From positions 2,006,501 through 2,070,500 of the forward strand of contig CP077096.1 in assembly GCA_014268975.2 (NCBI GenBank): a stretch of 64,000 nt of DNA. The letters run 5' to 3'. The notes under the pieces are model-generated. The model did not search any database. It saw nothing but the letters and a program-made list of their open reading frames with translations, and was not told the origin of the DNA. Position numbers and translations under genes: made by a program. This document shows, piece by piece, positions 10,166-18,637 of the stretch. Positions within the stretch are counted from its first letter, which is position 1. Each line of letters begins with the position of its first letter. This DNA comes from Pseudomonas wayambapalatensis (GTDB lineage: Bacteria > Pseudomonadota > Gammaproteobacteria > Pseudomonadales > Pseudomonadaceae).

Positions 10166-12934
10166 TCATTTATTTTGAGTGGAAGGTTTTCTGCGTAAGT
10201 TATTAGCAGATATAAAGCTGTTGCGCTTAGTGGGTCGCTGCTTGGCTGCCCCACCAGGCGATTCATCAATCTCGACGATAGCTTCGCTCGGACGGGCGTT
10301 TGCAGTGGTCCTCGCTTCTGTCGTTATTGTTTGCAGAGGGATATGCTCCCCTGTTGGGGCGACTTCACGTATTGGCCGGGCAGTAAGTGTTTGTATAGGT
10401 GCAGATAGGTCGGATTCAACTGCAAGTGGAGGTGGAGGAGTATCGGCGGAGGTGAGTTCCGGTGTCGGATTTGCTTCAGCGTTCACACGCCCTGCTTCTG
10501 CTTGGTCATCGCTGCTGTTTTGCATATTGGCAAGTCGTGTGTTGGTGATATTAATGGCTCTCCTGGTTGTAAAGACCGTGGCGCTGGTATTAAATAAAAT
10601 ATTGAAAAAAGTTATACCAAGCAATACGAGTTCTGGATATGCCTGCGTTGCTGCACCTATCAAAGTGATGATCGCAGTTAAGACCCCCGTGAATCTGAGA
10701 GTTGAAGCCAAGGCACTTAACCTTCCATTATTACCCTCAAACGCTGTTTTGTAAGTACGCCAAAAAGTGGCAGCAGGTGTTGGTGACCCTTCTGCGGCAT
10801 TCCGCGCGAGCGTGGTTGGCTCAAGCTGCAGGCTATACAACGAATACCCTCCGGCACCGGCCGTCAAGCCGTTCGCAGCCAGGATCATTAGCATAATGAT
10901 CCTCCTGGCATCCTCGAGCGGGTCATCGGCGGCCAGCCCTGTGGGATCGCGCCTGTTGACCGGGTTGTTACCCACCATGCAGAAAAGATTCAAACCGTCG
11001 ACCAGTCCTGCAGGATCCGCACTCAACCATCTACCGAAGGCGCATAGATAATAACGCCAGCCAAAATAGTAAAGTCCGCTGGCATCGAGTTCTTTTCCCG
11101 AATAACGGTGTGTGCGCAGTTGCAAGCTATCGACTTCAATACCGTCCTCATCGACACCTGTCGTCGCGCCGAACGGTGCATATTCTTCCCGTGATACCAC
11201 CAGGCCTTGCTCGTCGGTTTCCCCACCCACATTGTTCTGGTGATCACTGAATGCGTAGCGCAAATAGCACCGTTCATTGGTGCGATCCGATATCCAGCGC
11301 ACCTCTTGAATCTGGCTGATGGCGATATGTTGCCGAGGTTGTTCCTGACCTTCCAGCATCCTGATGCGCACTTCGCAATCCTGCACGTAGGTGGTAACGG
11401 TCAAAGCCACTTCATTTGATCGCCGGGTCCGATTCACCTTGCGTGAGCGTACTCCGCCACTGGCGTAGTGGTAGTGCTCGGTATCGTTGTCTTCGCCTGG
11501 TCGCTCGACCATGACCACCTGATGCAGTTGATTGTCCGCCTGCCATATCAGGGGCCTGCCGCCATCCAGTTGCTTCTGCAGACCGCCCGCCAGAAACCCC
11601 TGTTCTGGGGTAAGCGGATGATCTTTGGGCAGTGCCCGGTTGCTGTTGGCGGCAACTTTCAGGTGGCGTGTGCGCGAGCCCGCGCCGCCGTTATGACTGA
11701 GGCGGGTCAGGTTGTCGCCGTCGTCATAGCTGAAGTGCTCTGTGTAACGAGTCCATACGGTGCCTCCCTGGCGGTCGGACCTGGCAAAGGCCCGCGCCGC
11801 GAACCTGGTGACTGACGCGCGCTCACGACCTGTGGCACAGGTGAGGCGTTGCAGGCTGTCGTAGTTGAATTCACGCCGCGCCGTGATGTGCTGGTTGTCA
11901 TGCCAGCCTGGGGCGGCGCCCATATCGTCGATGACGGTGATGTTGCCAATGGGGTCGTAGTGATAATGCAAGTCGCTGATCGACAACGGCCCCAACGGAT
12001 GATCGACGGGACGGGCGATGTGGTGTCGGCTGAGAAGGTTGCTGCGCTGCGAGTAAGTCCAGGTCTGAACCACACCATTACCTGTGATCTTTACCCGCAT
12101 TTTTCCATCGGCGCGATACTGCACGGTGTCGAGCAGCACAGCGTAGCGTTTGTCGTGCTGCAGTATGGTGTGGCATACCTCACCGCTGAGGTCATGGGTG
12201 TGATGCGTGATTACACCGGTTGCATCGGTCTGTCTCAGTAGCTCGCCCAACGCGTTATGTCGAGCGATGTTCGACCACTGCTGTTGTTCCAGTTCGTCTT
12301 CACTGCCTTGTGCCCAGTCTGGCTGACTGGCCGAGGGTTGTAGAAGGCGACGCTGGGTTTCCAGGGGCTGGGAAGTCAGTGACAGGGCGGCAGTCGTCGT
12401 GACTCCAGCGTTGTCATGATGTTCGATCAGTTGTCCGGCAAGGTTGCGCAACCGGCTCGGGGCGTCGGCGAGCCCATACCGAAGACGCTCGCGCTGGCGC
12501 TGAGCGCCCGCGCAGGGCTGTTCGAGAACTGCTTGTGGTCGACCACCTTCTTCTGGCGAGGTATACAAGGTGCGAGTGGCAGTGCCTTGGGCGTTGCTCT
12601 TCCACAATGGTTGCCCGGCAATATCGTTGAAACTCAGGGTACGGTCATCGTCCACCGTTTGTTGCGCCAGTACCTGACCGCCCAGGGTGACGATGCTGGT
12701 GGCATTGGCAAGAAGCGTGGCTTCGGGCGTTGCGCGCAGTGGACGAGCCCCGAATATCGAGGTGCTCCGTTGTTCGGGCTGTATCTGGACCCGACTGCGC
12801 AAAAGCCTGGGTGAACCGCTTTCACCAGGCTGACGCAGCAGTGACAGTTCCAGTACGGGATGACCGCGACTGGAACTGACGGAGGCATGTGGGGTACCGG
12901 AATGATGTCGATGCTCGGCGTTGAACATGGGCAT
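10166..12934 (-). CDS. Rhs/TccC-like repeat protein with variable C-terminal tip
   Basis: About 922 aa, with no signal peptide. The first ~670 residues are Rhs/YD-repeat sequence (for example YDSLQRLTCATG) ending in a typical Rhs core: RYSGKELDASGLYYFGWRYY, then GLVDGLNLF, VGNNPVNRRDPTGL. The length and core resemble TccC components of insecticidal Tc complexes and polymorphic Rhs toxins, whose core encloses and autoproteolytically releases the tip. The last ~250 residues match no toxin family I recognise. They hold hydrophobic stretches just after the core (IIMLMILAANG) and near GVLTAIITLIGAATQ, then a Pro/Thr-rich, probably disordered end. The tip region (10166-10900) is visibly more AT-rich than its neighbours. 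I chose ATG at 12934; TTG 12940 or ATG 12928 is possible, and none has a clear ribosome site. No immunity gene or TcaA/TcB partner is visible beside it. Confidence 0.8.
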   Translation of the reverse strand: MPMFNAEHRHHSGTPHASVSSSRGHPVLELSLLRQPGESGSPRLLRSRVQIQPEQRSTSIFGARPLRATPEATLLANATSIVTLGGQVLAQQTVDDDRTLSFNDIAGQPLWKSNAQGTATRTLYTSPEEGGRPQAVLEQPCAGAQRQRERLRYGLADAPSRLRNLAGQLIEHHDNAGVTTTAALSLTSQPLETQRRLLQPSASQPDWAQGSEDELEQQQWSNIARHNALGELLRQTDATGVITHHTHDLSGEVCHTILQHDKRYAVLLDTVQYRADGKMRVKITGNGVVQTWTYSQRSNLLSRHHIARPVDHPLGPLSISDLHYHYDPIGNITVIDDMGAAPGWHDNQHITARREFNYDSLQRLTCATGRERASVTRFAARAFARSDRQGGTVWTRYTEHFSYDDGDNLTRLSHNGGAGSRTRHLKVAANSNRALPKDHPLTPEQGFLAGGLQKQLDGGRPLIWQADNQLHQVVMVERPGEDNDTEHYHYASGGVRSRKVNRTRRSNEVALTVTTYVQDCEVRIRMLEGQEQPRQHIAISQIQEVRWISDRTNERCYLRYAFSDHQNNVGGETDEQGLVVSREEYAPFGATTGVDEDGIEVDSLQLRTHRYSGKELDASGLYYFGWRYYLCAFGRWLSADPAGLVDGLNLFCMVGNNPVNRRDPTGLAADDPLEDARRIIMLMILAANGLTAGAGGYSLYSLQLEPTTLARNAAEGSPTPAATFWRTYKTAFEGNNGRLSALASTLRFTGVLTAIITLIGAATQAYPELVLLGITFFNILFNTSATVFTTRRAINITNTRLANMQNSSDDQAEAGRVNAEANPTPELTSADTPPPPLAVESDLSAPIQTLTARPIREVAPTGEHIPLQTITTEARTTANARPSEAIVEIDESPGGAAKQRPTKRNSFISANNLRRKPSTQNK

Positions 12935-12990
12935 GACCAAATGACGATTCAGTAGTGTTCGTCAGTGTAGTTTCGCAACCGATTGCATAC

Positions 12991-13010
12991 ACCTGACAGA
13001 ATTATCAGGT
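12991..13010. repeat. Small palindrome upstream of rhs
   Basis: ACCTGA (12991-12996) and TCAGGT (13005-13010) form a 6-bp inverted repeat with an 8-nt centre. It lies between the rhs start and the dsbG stop. It could be an operator for rhs or a weak terminator for dsbG; the sequence does not decide. Confidence 0.3.
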
Positions 13011-13032
13011 ACCCGTCAGCGAGCCTTGTTAT

Positions 13033-13791
13033 TCAGCGCTTGCCGAGTATCTTCCCCAGCATTTCCGGCCGCGGTGCACCCTGCTGGCTCTGCAGTTGCC
13101 CTTGCTCATCCTGATAGAAGATCGCCGGTGTCGCACCTAGCCCCATTTCCTCCATCAGTGCCTGGTTGACTGCCAGCTGTTTCTGGGTCGCGTCGGGAAT
13201 GGTGTCCAGCGCCTTGAGCGTACTGGCCTTGCCGGCGCTTTCGTGGTCTTGCAGTGCCTTGGCAGGGTCTTTTGCCGACAACAGCGCTGCGGATTTGCCC
13301 GGGCTGTCCGGGCGGATGATGCCGACCATGATATGGCGCAGTTGCACCTTGCCCGACTCGACCCAGGGCCGCGCCTGTTGCCAGAACATGTTGCAGTACG
13401 GGCAGTTGGGGTCGCTGAACAGGTAGACGATACGTGGCGCATCGGTCTTGCCGTCCTGGATCCAGGCGGTCTTTTCCATCTTCGCCCAGATTTCCTTGCT
13501 CATCGGTGTGTAGACCAACTTGTCCAACGGTTCGGCGCTCAGGTCCTGGCCTTGCTCATCGAACAGGCTGCCAACCAGCACGTGCTTGCCGTCGGGCGTC
13601 AAGTACAGGGCGATGCCGTTGTTGTGGTACTCGGCGGCATAACCGCGCAGGCCATTGGGCGCGTCGAAAGTACCCTTGATTACCGCGCCCTTGGCTTCCA
13701 TCTGCTGGATCGCCTTTGGCCAGGGCTCGGCCTGCGCCAGGGGCGCGACGAGCAGGGCCAGGGAGAGGGGCAGGAGAGCAGTCAGTCGCAT
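13033..13791 (-). CDS. dsbG: Periplasmic thiol:disulfide isomerase DsbG
   Basis: 252 aa with a signal peptide ending at AQA (residue 21). It has a DsbC/DsbG-type N-terminal dimerisation region and a thioredoxin fold with the active site C130-P-Y-C133 in DPNCPYC. The cis-proline loop follows at GATPAIFY. The family reduces or isomerises wrong disulfides, or protects single cysteines, in the periplasm, and is kept reduced by DsbD. The ATG is 1 nt beyond the stop of the upstream TlpA-like gene, so the two are translationally coupled, and dsbD heads the same operon: oxidoreductant supply and client lie together. DsbC is the alternative; CPYC is shared but DsbG fits the overall sequence better. 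Confidence 0.88.
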   Translation of the reverse strand: MRLTALLPLSLALLVAPLAQAEPWPKAIQQMEAKGAVIKGTFDAPNGLRGYAAEYHNNGIALYLTPDGKHVLVGSLFDEQGQDLSAEPLDKLVYTPMSKEIWAKMEKTAWIQDGKTDAPRIVYLFSDPNCPYCNMFWQQARPWVESGKVQLRHIMVGIIRPDSPGKSAALLSAKDPAKALQDHESAGKASTLKALDTIPDATQKQLAVNQALMEEMGLGATPAIFYQDEQGQLQSQQGAPRPEMLGKILGKR

Positions 13792-13792
13792 G

Positions 13793-14629
13793 TCATTTTC
13801 CTTGTGCGGCGGGGGCGGGCGCTACGGCCCGCTCTAAAGGCTCCAGGGCGTTGTGCAGGCTGGCGCGGGATAGCTCGCCGAGGTGGCTGCCGACCAGGCG
13901 TCCCTCGGCGTTGTAGAACAGGGTGGTGGGCAGGGCCATGGAGCCGACCCGTTGCGCCAGTTGCCCGCTGCCGTCGAACAGCACGTGATTCAGGCTCAGG
14001 CCGGTCGTGGCCAGGAAGGTACTGACGCTCTCTGGTGTTTCGCCTTGGTTGACGAACAGGAAGGTCACGTCGGGGTAGTCGCTCTGGGCCTGTTGCAGCA
14101 CAGGCATCTCACGCCTGCACGGTGGGCACCAGGTGGCCCAGATGTTGATGACCAGTGGTGTGCCGCGGTAGCTGTGCAGGGCCACCGATTCGCCGCTGGC
14201 GTTTTGCAGGCTCAGTTCGGGCAGCTCGGTGCCTTTGCTGTACAGGTGGCTGCCCAGGCTCGCCAGCCCCCAGAACAGTGCGCCGCTGAACAGCGCCCAG
14301 CCCAGCGGGCGGCGCAGCCCCGGTCGGCGGCGACCCTGCCACAAGGCAGCAGCGATGAGTCCCGCCAGGCCACTCCAGAGCTGGAAGCCGCCATCGCGAA
14401 TGTCGATGATCTGCACAGGGTCATCGCGGTACATCGCCCAGTACTCCAGGACGAAGCCCGCACGGGCGCAGAGGAGCCCGACCAGAAACAGGTTGAACAG
14501 CGCCGATTCGGGGCTCTCGCCGCCACGGCGAGCGACCCACCAGCCGACCAGGCAGGCGATGCCCAACGCTGCAAGCAACAGCAGGTGGTTCAAGGCCATG
14601 GTCAGCGGCCCCAAGGTTACCGTCAGCAT
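13793..14629 (-). CDS. TlpA-like thioredoxin fused to an Lgt-like membrane domain
   Basis: 278 aa. Residues 1-125 form a membrane region with several hydrophobic helices, and residues 55-95 (RAGFVLEYW, RDGGFQLWSGLAG) resemble part of prolipoprotein diacylglyceryl transferase Lgt. The Lgt GGxxxHGG motif reads GGFQLWSG, so transferase activity is unlikely. Residues 132-265 are a TlpA/ResA thioredoxin domain with active site W-C168-P-P-C171 and the cis-Pro loop MALPTTLFY. A role as a membrane-tethered periplasmic disulfide reductase fed by DsbD is inferred. The start codon overlaps the dsbD stop (TGATG) and the gene stops 1 nt before dsbG, giving the operon dsbD-tlpA-dsbG. Confidence 0.82.
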   Translation of the reverse strand: MLTVTLGPLTMALNHLLLLAALGIACLVGWWVARRGGESPESALFNLFLVGLLCARAGFVLEYWAMYRDDPVQIIDIRDGGFQLWSGLAGLIAAALWQGRRRPGLRRPLGWALFSGALFWGLASLGSHLYSKGTELPELSLQNASGESVALHSYRGTPLVINIWATWCPPCRREMPVLQQAQSDYPDVTFLFVNQGETPESVSTFLATTGLSLNHVLFDGSGQLAQRVGSMALPTTLFYNAEGRLVGSHLGELSRASLHNALEPLERAVAPAPAAQGK

Positions 14630-16359
14630 CAGCCTTGACTCCTGGTCTGGGCCCAGTGTTGCAGGAATGCAGCGGCGTCGATTTCACCGGTGATGCGTCG
14701 GGCGCGCCGCTCGTCACCTTCCGGGCCGATCCAGATCAGGCTGGGCGGGCCTGGAACCTGGTAGCGCTGCAGCAATTCGCGGCTGGCAGGGGTGTCGGCG
14801 GTGACGTCCAGGCGCAGCATTTGCACGCCGTCGAGGCTGGCCTGGACATCGCCGCGGGCGAACACCTGTTTCTCCATCACTTTGCACGATACGCACCAGT
14901 CGGCGTAGTAGTCGACCAGCACCCACTGGTTGCGTGCCTTGGCGGCATCCAGTTCACGCTGCAGGTCCTGTGGGGTGTTGACGGTGATGACCCGTGCATT
15001 GTGGACATTACCGGCGGTTGTCGTGCCGCCGCCGGTGAAGGGCTGCAGCGGTTGCCAGAGATCGTTGCCTCCTGCGGCGGCACCGACCAGCAGCAGGCCA
15101 CCCCAGAGGCTACCGAGTAACGGTAGGGCGCGCAGCGCCGGTAAACGCTTCAGGGCAGGCCAGGCCGCCCAGGCCAGGGCAATCAGCCAGGCGCCGACCA
15201 GTGCCAGCAGCAGCGGCTCGGGCAGCAGGCTGCGTAAGGTGTACAGGGCCATGGCCAGGAAGACGAAGCCGAACACGCCCTTGACCAGGTTCATCCAGGC
15301 TCCTGGGCGTGGCAGGTAGCGGTTGCCCAGGGTGACCAACAACAGCAGCGGTACGCCCATGCCCAGCCCCAGGCTGAACAGCACCAGTGCGCCTTGCACC
15401 ACATCGCCGCTCTGGGCGATATAGAGCAGGGCACCGGCCAGTGGCGCGGTCATGCACGGCCCCATCAGCAGGCCAGAGAGCGCGCCAAGCAACGCTGCGC
15501 CATACAGGTTGCCGCCACGTGTTCCCTGACCTGCACGATCGAGGCGATCACGCACGGCGGCGGGCAGTTGCAGTTCGAAGGCGCCGAACATCGGCAGGGC
15601 GAGCAACACGAACAGACCCGCCAGGCTGCCCAACAGCCAAGGTTGTTGCAGCCACGCCTGGAGGCTCGCGCCGAGCAATGCCGCGACCACACCCAAGGCG
15701 GCGTACACCAGCGCCATGCTCAATACATAGACCCCGGCCAGCACCCAGCCGCGTCGGGCACTTGCGCCATTGCCCATGACCAGTCCGGCGAGGATGGGCA
15801 GCATCGGCAGGGAGCAGGGGGTGAACGCCAGCAGCAGTCCCAGGCCGAAGAAGGCCAGCAGGCTCCAGGCCAGGCTGCTGTGTTGCAGGCCGCTGGCCAG
15901 GGCCTGGTCGCTGGCTTGTCCGCTGTCGGCTGCGGCTGGCGCAGAGAGCGCAGGCTGGCCGCCCAGGTCGATCACCGTGGTTTGCGGTGGATAGCACAGC
16001 CCGGCATCGGCGCAGCCCTGCCAGCCCAGTCGCAGTTCTCCAGTGGCATTGGCGGGCAGCAGCAATTGGAGTTCGGTGCGGTAGACGGCGCTATCACCGA
16101 AGAACTCATCGTGATGGTTGAGGGCAGGAGGCAGTTGCGGTTGCTGATCGACGGGAATGCCGTCGAATTTGAGGCGCTTCTGGTAGAGGTAGTAGCCGTC
16201 CTTGATCTGGAAATAAAGGCGCATCTGCCCGGAGGGCAGGCGATCCTGACTCAGGACGAAAGCCTGGTTCACCGGCAGGAAATCCGACTTGGGAGCGAAG
16301 GGATTGGCCTGGAGTTGGCCGGCGAGCAGGAATGTCAGGAAGAGCAGGAGAACACGCAT
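14629..16359 (-). CDS. dsbD: Thiol:disulfide interchange protein DsbD
   Basis: 576 aa from the ATG at 16359, preceded by AAGG at suitable spacing and followed by the signal peptide MRVLLLFLTFLLAGQLQA; upstream in-frame ATGs lack this. Three parts are visible. The N-terminal periplasmic domain has the cysteine pair in GCADAGLCYPP. The eight-helix membrane core has Cys in FTPCSLPMLP and MGPCMTAPL. The C-terminal thioredoxin domain has DWCVSCKVME. DsbD carries electrons from cytoplasmic thioredoxin across the inner membrane to periplasmic reductases such as DsbG and the TlpA-like protein encoded directly downstream. It is the first gene of that operon. Confidence 0.93.
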   Translation of the reverse strand: MRVLLLFLTFLLAGQLQANPFAPKSDFLPVNQAFVLSQDRLPSGQMRLYFQIKDGYYLYQKRLKFDGIPVDQQPQLPPALNHHDEFFGDSAVYRTELQLLLPANATGELRLGWQGCADAGLCYPPQTTVIDLGGQPALSAPAAADSGQASDQALASGLQHSSLAWSLLAFFGLGLLLAFTPCSLPMLPILAGLVMGNGASARRGWVLAGVYVLSMALVYAALGVVAALLGASLQAWLQQPWLLGSLAGLFVLLALPMFGAFELQLPAAVRDRLDRAGQGTRGGNLYGAALLGALSGLLMGPCMTAPLAGALLYIAQSGDVVQGALVLFSLGLGMGVPLLLLVTLGNRYLPRPGAWMNLVKGVFGFVFLAMALYTLRSLLPEPLLLALVGAWLIALAWAAWPALKRLPALRALPLLGSLWGGLLLVGAAAGGNDLWQPLQPFTGGGTTTAGNVHNARVITVNTPQDLQRELDAAKARNQWVLVDYYADWCVSCKVMEKQVFARGDVQASLDGVQMLRLDVTADTPASRELLQRYQVPGPPSLIWIGPEGDERRARRITGEIDAAAFLQHWAQTRSQG

Positions 16360-16436
16360 GTCGACGCCTTGGCAGTGCATTGAGTGCACCATGCTGGAGC
16401 AGGCTGATTAACCGAAAGTTAACCCGGTTCGACATG

Positions 16437-16465
16437 AGGCCCTGCCGGTTGTTCCGGCAGGGCCT
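16437..16465 (-). terminator. Hairpin terminator of slt
   Basis: A perfect 12-bp stem, arms 16437-16448 and 16454-16465 (AGGCCCTGCCGG / CCGGCAGGGCCT), with a 5-nt loop, just past the slt stop and before dsbD. No T-run follows on the minus strand. Confidence 0.65.
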
Positions 16466-16473
16466 TGGTCGGG

Positions 16474-18402
16474 TCACATGTCGTCGAAGTAGCGCTCGTG
16501 CCAGTCCACCAACGGTTGTGGTGCGTTCAGTTTCTGGCCATAGATCACCGAGTAGGACAGCACGTTCTGCACATACTGACGTGTCTCGTCGAACGGAATC
16601 GACTCGACCCAGACATCGAAGCTCAGGTGCTTGGCGCCCTTGAGCCACTGACGTACGCGACCGGGGCCTGCGTTGTAGGCGGCCGACGCCAGCACGCGGT
16701 TGCCGTTGAACTGGCCGTGTACCTGGCTCAGGTAGGCGGCGCCGAGCTGGATGTTCTTGTCCGGATCGAGCACCTGCGCAGGTGAGGCCAGGGGGATGCT
16801 GAACTTGCGCGCGGTCTCCTTGGCGGTTCCTGGCATCAGTTGCATCAGGCCGCTGGCGCCCACCGGCGAGCGGGCATCGTCCATGAAGGCACTTTCCTGG
16901 CGGGTGATGGCGAACACCCAGCTGGAGTGCAGGCCGCGGACCTTGGCTTCACGTACCAGGGTATCGCGGTGAGCCATCGGGAAGCGGATGTCCAGGTCGT
17001 CCCAGTACTTGGCCTGGCTGATGGTACGAATGGCCGGGAAGTACCAGCGCAGGTCGTAGGCCAGGCGGGCCTGGGCGACCATTTCCTCACGGTTGAAGTG
17101 GCGGCTGACGTGGTACCACTCGCGGCGCCCTTCGACGATCTGGCCACGGGCGTGGAACTCCAGGGCGCGGCGCACGCCGGGGGTGTTGCGCACCTTGTTG
17201 ATCAACTGCTGGCTTAGCACCAGAGGCTTGTTGTTGAGCTGGTAAGGTGTCTGCGCGCGGTCGGCAGCAAGGAAGCCATAGAAGTCGCGCTCACGCGAGA
17301 CATTCTTGTAGAGCAGTGGGATCTGCGGGTTGTTCGGTTGTGCCAGCTCCAGGCTGCGCGCCTGCCAGTAACGCCAACGGCTGCTGTCGGCCAGATCCTG
17401 GGGCAGGCGGCGGCTCAGTTCGTAGGCTTCTTCCCAGCGCCCGAGACGCAGGAGCAGGCGCATGCGCCATTCGCTGACGGTGTTGTCGCGCAGTTCCGGG
17501 TCGTAGCGGGTCATCAGGTCGAGGGCGCGCGGATCGTAGCGCCGCGCTAGCGTGAGGCCGATCTCGCGGGCGATGGCGACCTTCTCATCGCGGGAGAAAT
17601 GCATGCGTTGTGCGTAGTCGTCGAGCAGTGCCATGGCTTGCTCGGGATCCTGCCGCGCCAGGCGGCGCAGGCCGAGGCTGACCACATCGGACATCGCCTC
17701 GTTGACCGGGGTGAAGCGCGAAGGCTGCTTGAGCAGCTCGGGCTTTTGCGCCACGTCGACCAGCAGCTTGCCCTGTGGGCCGAGTGTGGTGAGCGTTTGC
17801 ACCAGGTTGTTGGCCAGGCTGTAGTTGCGCGCCTCGGCCGCCAGTTTGGCGCGCTGCCAGCGGCGAGCCTCGGTGAGCTGGCCTTCTGCGGCCCACAGGC
17901 CGAACAGGGTATCGCAGGCCGCAGGTTGCGACTTGCCGACGTTCCACAGTTTTTCGGCGGTGGCGAAGCCTTCGGCGCGCAGCCCGTTGGTCAACTGGTA
18001 CTGGCCGTTGAGGCAGTCCAGTTCTGTGAAGTTCAGCTTCGGGTCATAGTATTTGGCGAAGGTCTTCCAGTCGCCGCGTTCGGCCTGCCAGCGCAACCAG
18101 CGCAGTTTCATCCAGTTGGCCTGGGGCAGGTCGCCGTGCTTGGCGAGGAAACCTTCGATTTCCTCGTTGCTGGCAGTCTTCAGCCGCGCGGTGAGTTCGT
18201 CGTAGGCCAGGTAGGGTGTGAGCGGATAGTCGCTGAGCGCTTGGGCATAGCGCAGGTAGGGGCCCTTGTCGCCTTTGGCGAGGGCACGCTTGGCCTCGTC
18301 GTAGTACTGGCGCTGCTGGGTGATGTCGATGGCCTGTGCAGCACTCGCGGTCGTGGCGGTGAGCACCAGGCAGGAAACGAATTGGAACAGGCGGCTGCGC
18401 AT
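16474..18402 (-). CDS. slt: Soluble lytic murein transglycosylase Slt
   Basis: About 642 aa from the ATG at 18402, which gives a clean signal peptide (MRSRLFQFVSCLVL...AQA); ATGs at 18426 and 18450 have no ribosome site and would bury it. The long helical superhelix (U/L domains) is followed by a C-terminal goose-type lysozyme fold. The catalytic Glu is about residue 503 in ITRQESAF, followed by SPVGASGLMQLMPGTA and AYNAGPGRV. It cleaves peptidoglycan glycan strands to 1,6-anhydro-muropeptides in the periplasm. NagZ, encoded at 32 kb, acts on the recycled products. It is transcribed divergently from uup. Confidence 0.93.
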   Translation of the reverse strand: MRSRLFQFVSCLVLTATTASAAQAIDITQQRQYYDEAKRALAKGDKGPYLRYAQALSDYPLTPYLAYDELTARLKTASNEEIEGFLAKHGDLPQANWMKLRWLRWQAERGDWKTFAKYYDPKLNFTELDCLNGQYQLTNGLRAEGFATAEKLWNVGKSQPAACDTLFGLWAAEGQLTEARRWQRAKLAAEARNYSLANNLVQTLTTLGPQGKLLVDVAQKPELLKQPSRFTPVNEAMSDVVSLGLRRLARQDPEQAMALLDDYAQRMHFSRDEKVAIAREIGLTLARRYDPRALDLMTRYDPELRDNTVSEWRMRLLLRLGRWEEAYELSRRLPQDLADSSRWRYWQARSLELAQPNNPQIPLLYKNVSRERDFYGFLAADRAQTPYQLNNKPLVLSQQLINKVRNTPGVRRALEFHARGQIVEGRREWYHVSRHFNREEMVAQARLAYDLRWYFPAIRTISQAKYWDDLDIRFPMAHRDTLVREAKVRGLHSSWVFAITRQESAFMDDARSPVGASGLMQLMPGTAKETARKFSIPLASPAQVLDPDKNIQLGAAYLSQVHGQFNGNRVLASAAYNAGPGRVRQWLKGAKHLSFDVWVESIPFDETRQYVQNVLSYSVIYGQKLNAPQPLVDWHERYFDDM

Positions 18403-18637
18403 GATACGTCCGGGCAGTTGAACCATGAAAAGTGACGGCGAAGCCAGCACTGTTGAAATCTTGTTTCCTTAGCTTAGCCGTTTGCCTGCGGTGGATGAAA
18501 GCATTGGGCTTGTATCGAATCGTTAACGCCGACCACGCGTCGCCAAGCGCGCGCCGTCATCGCATCTGGAATGTCACGCAGGGGCGAAGTAGGCGTGAAA
18601 GTCAGGTAGAATGCGCGCCCGGTTTTTGGAGATGATC

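Noticed and set aside
10179..10754. A 191-codon plus-strand frame opposite the Rhs tip that looks membrane-protein-like
   Set aside because: The minus-strand rhs frame is continuous through this part and ends at a proper stop. The hydrophobic antisense segment mirrors the hydrophobic segment of the tip. No ribosome site or homology is recognisable.
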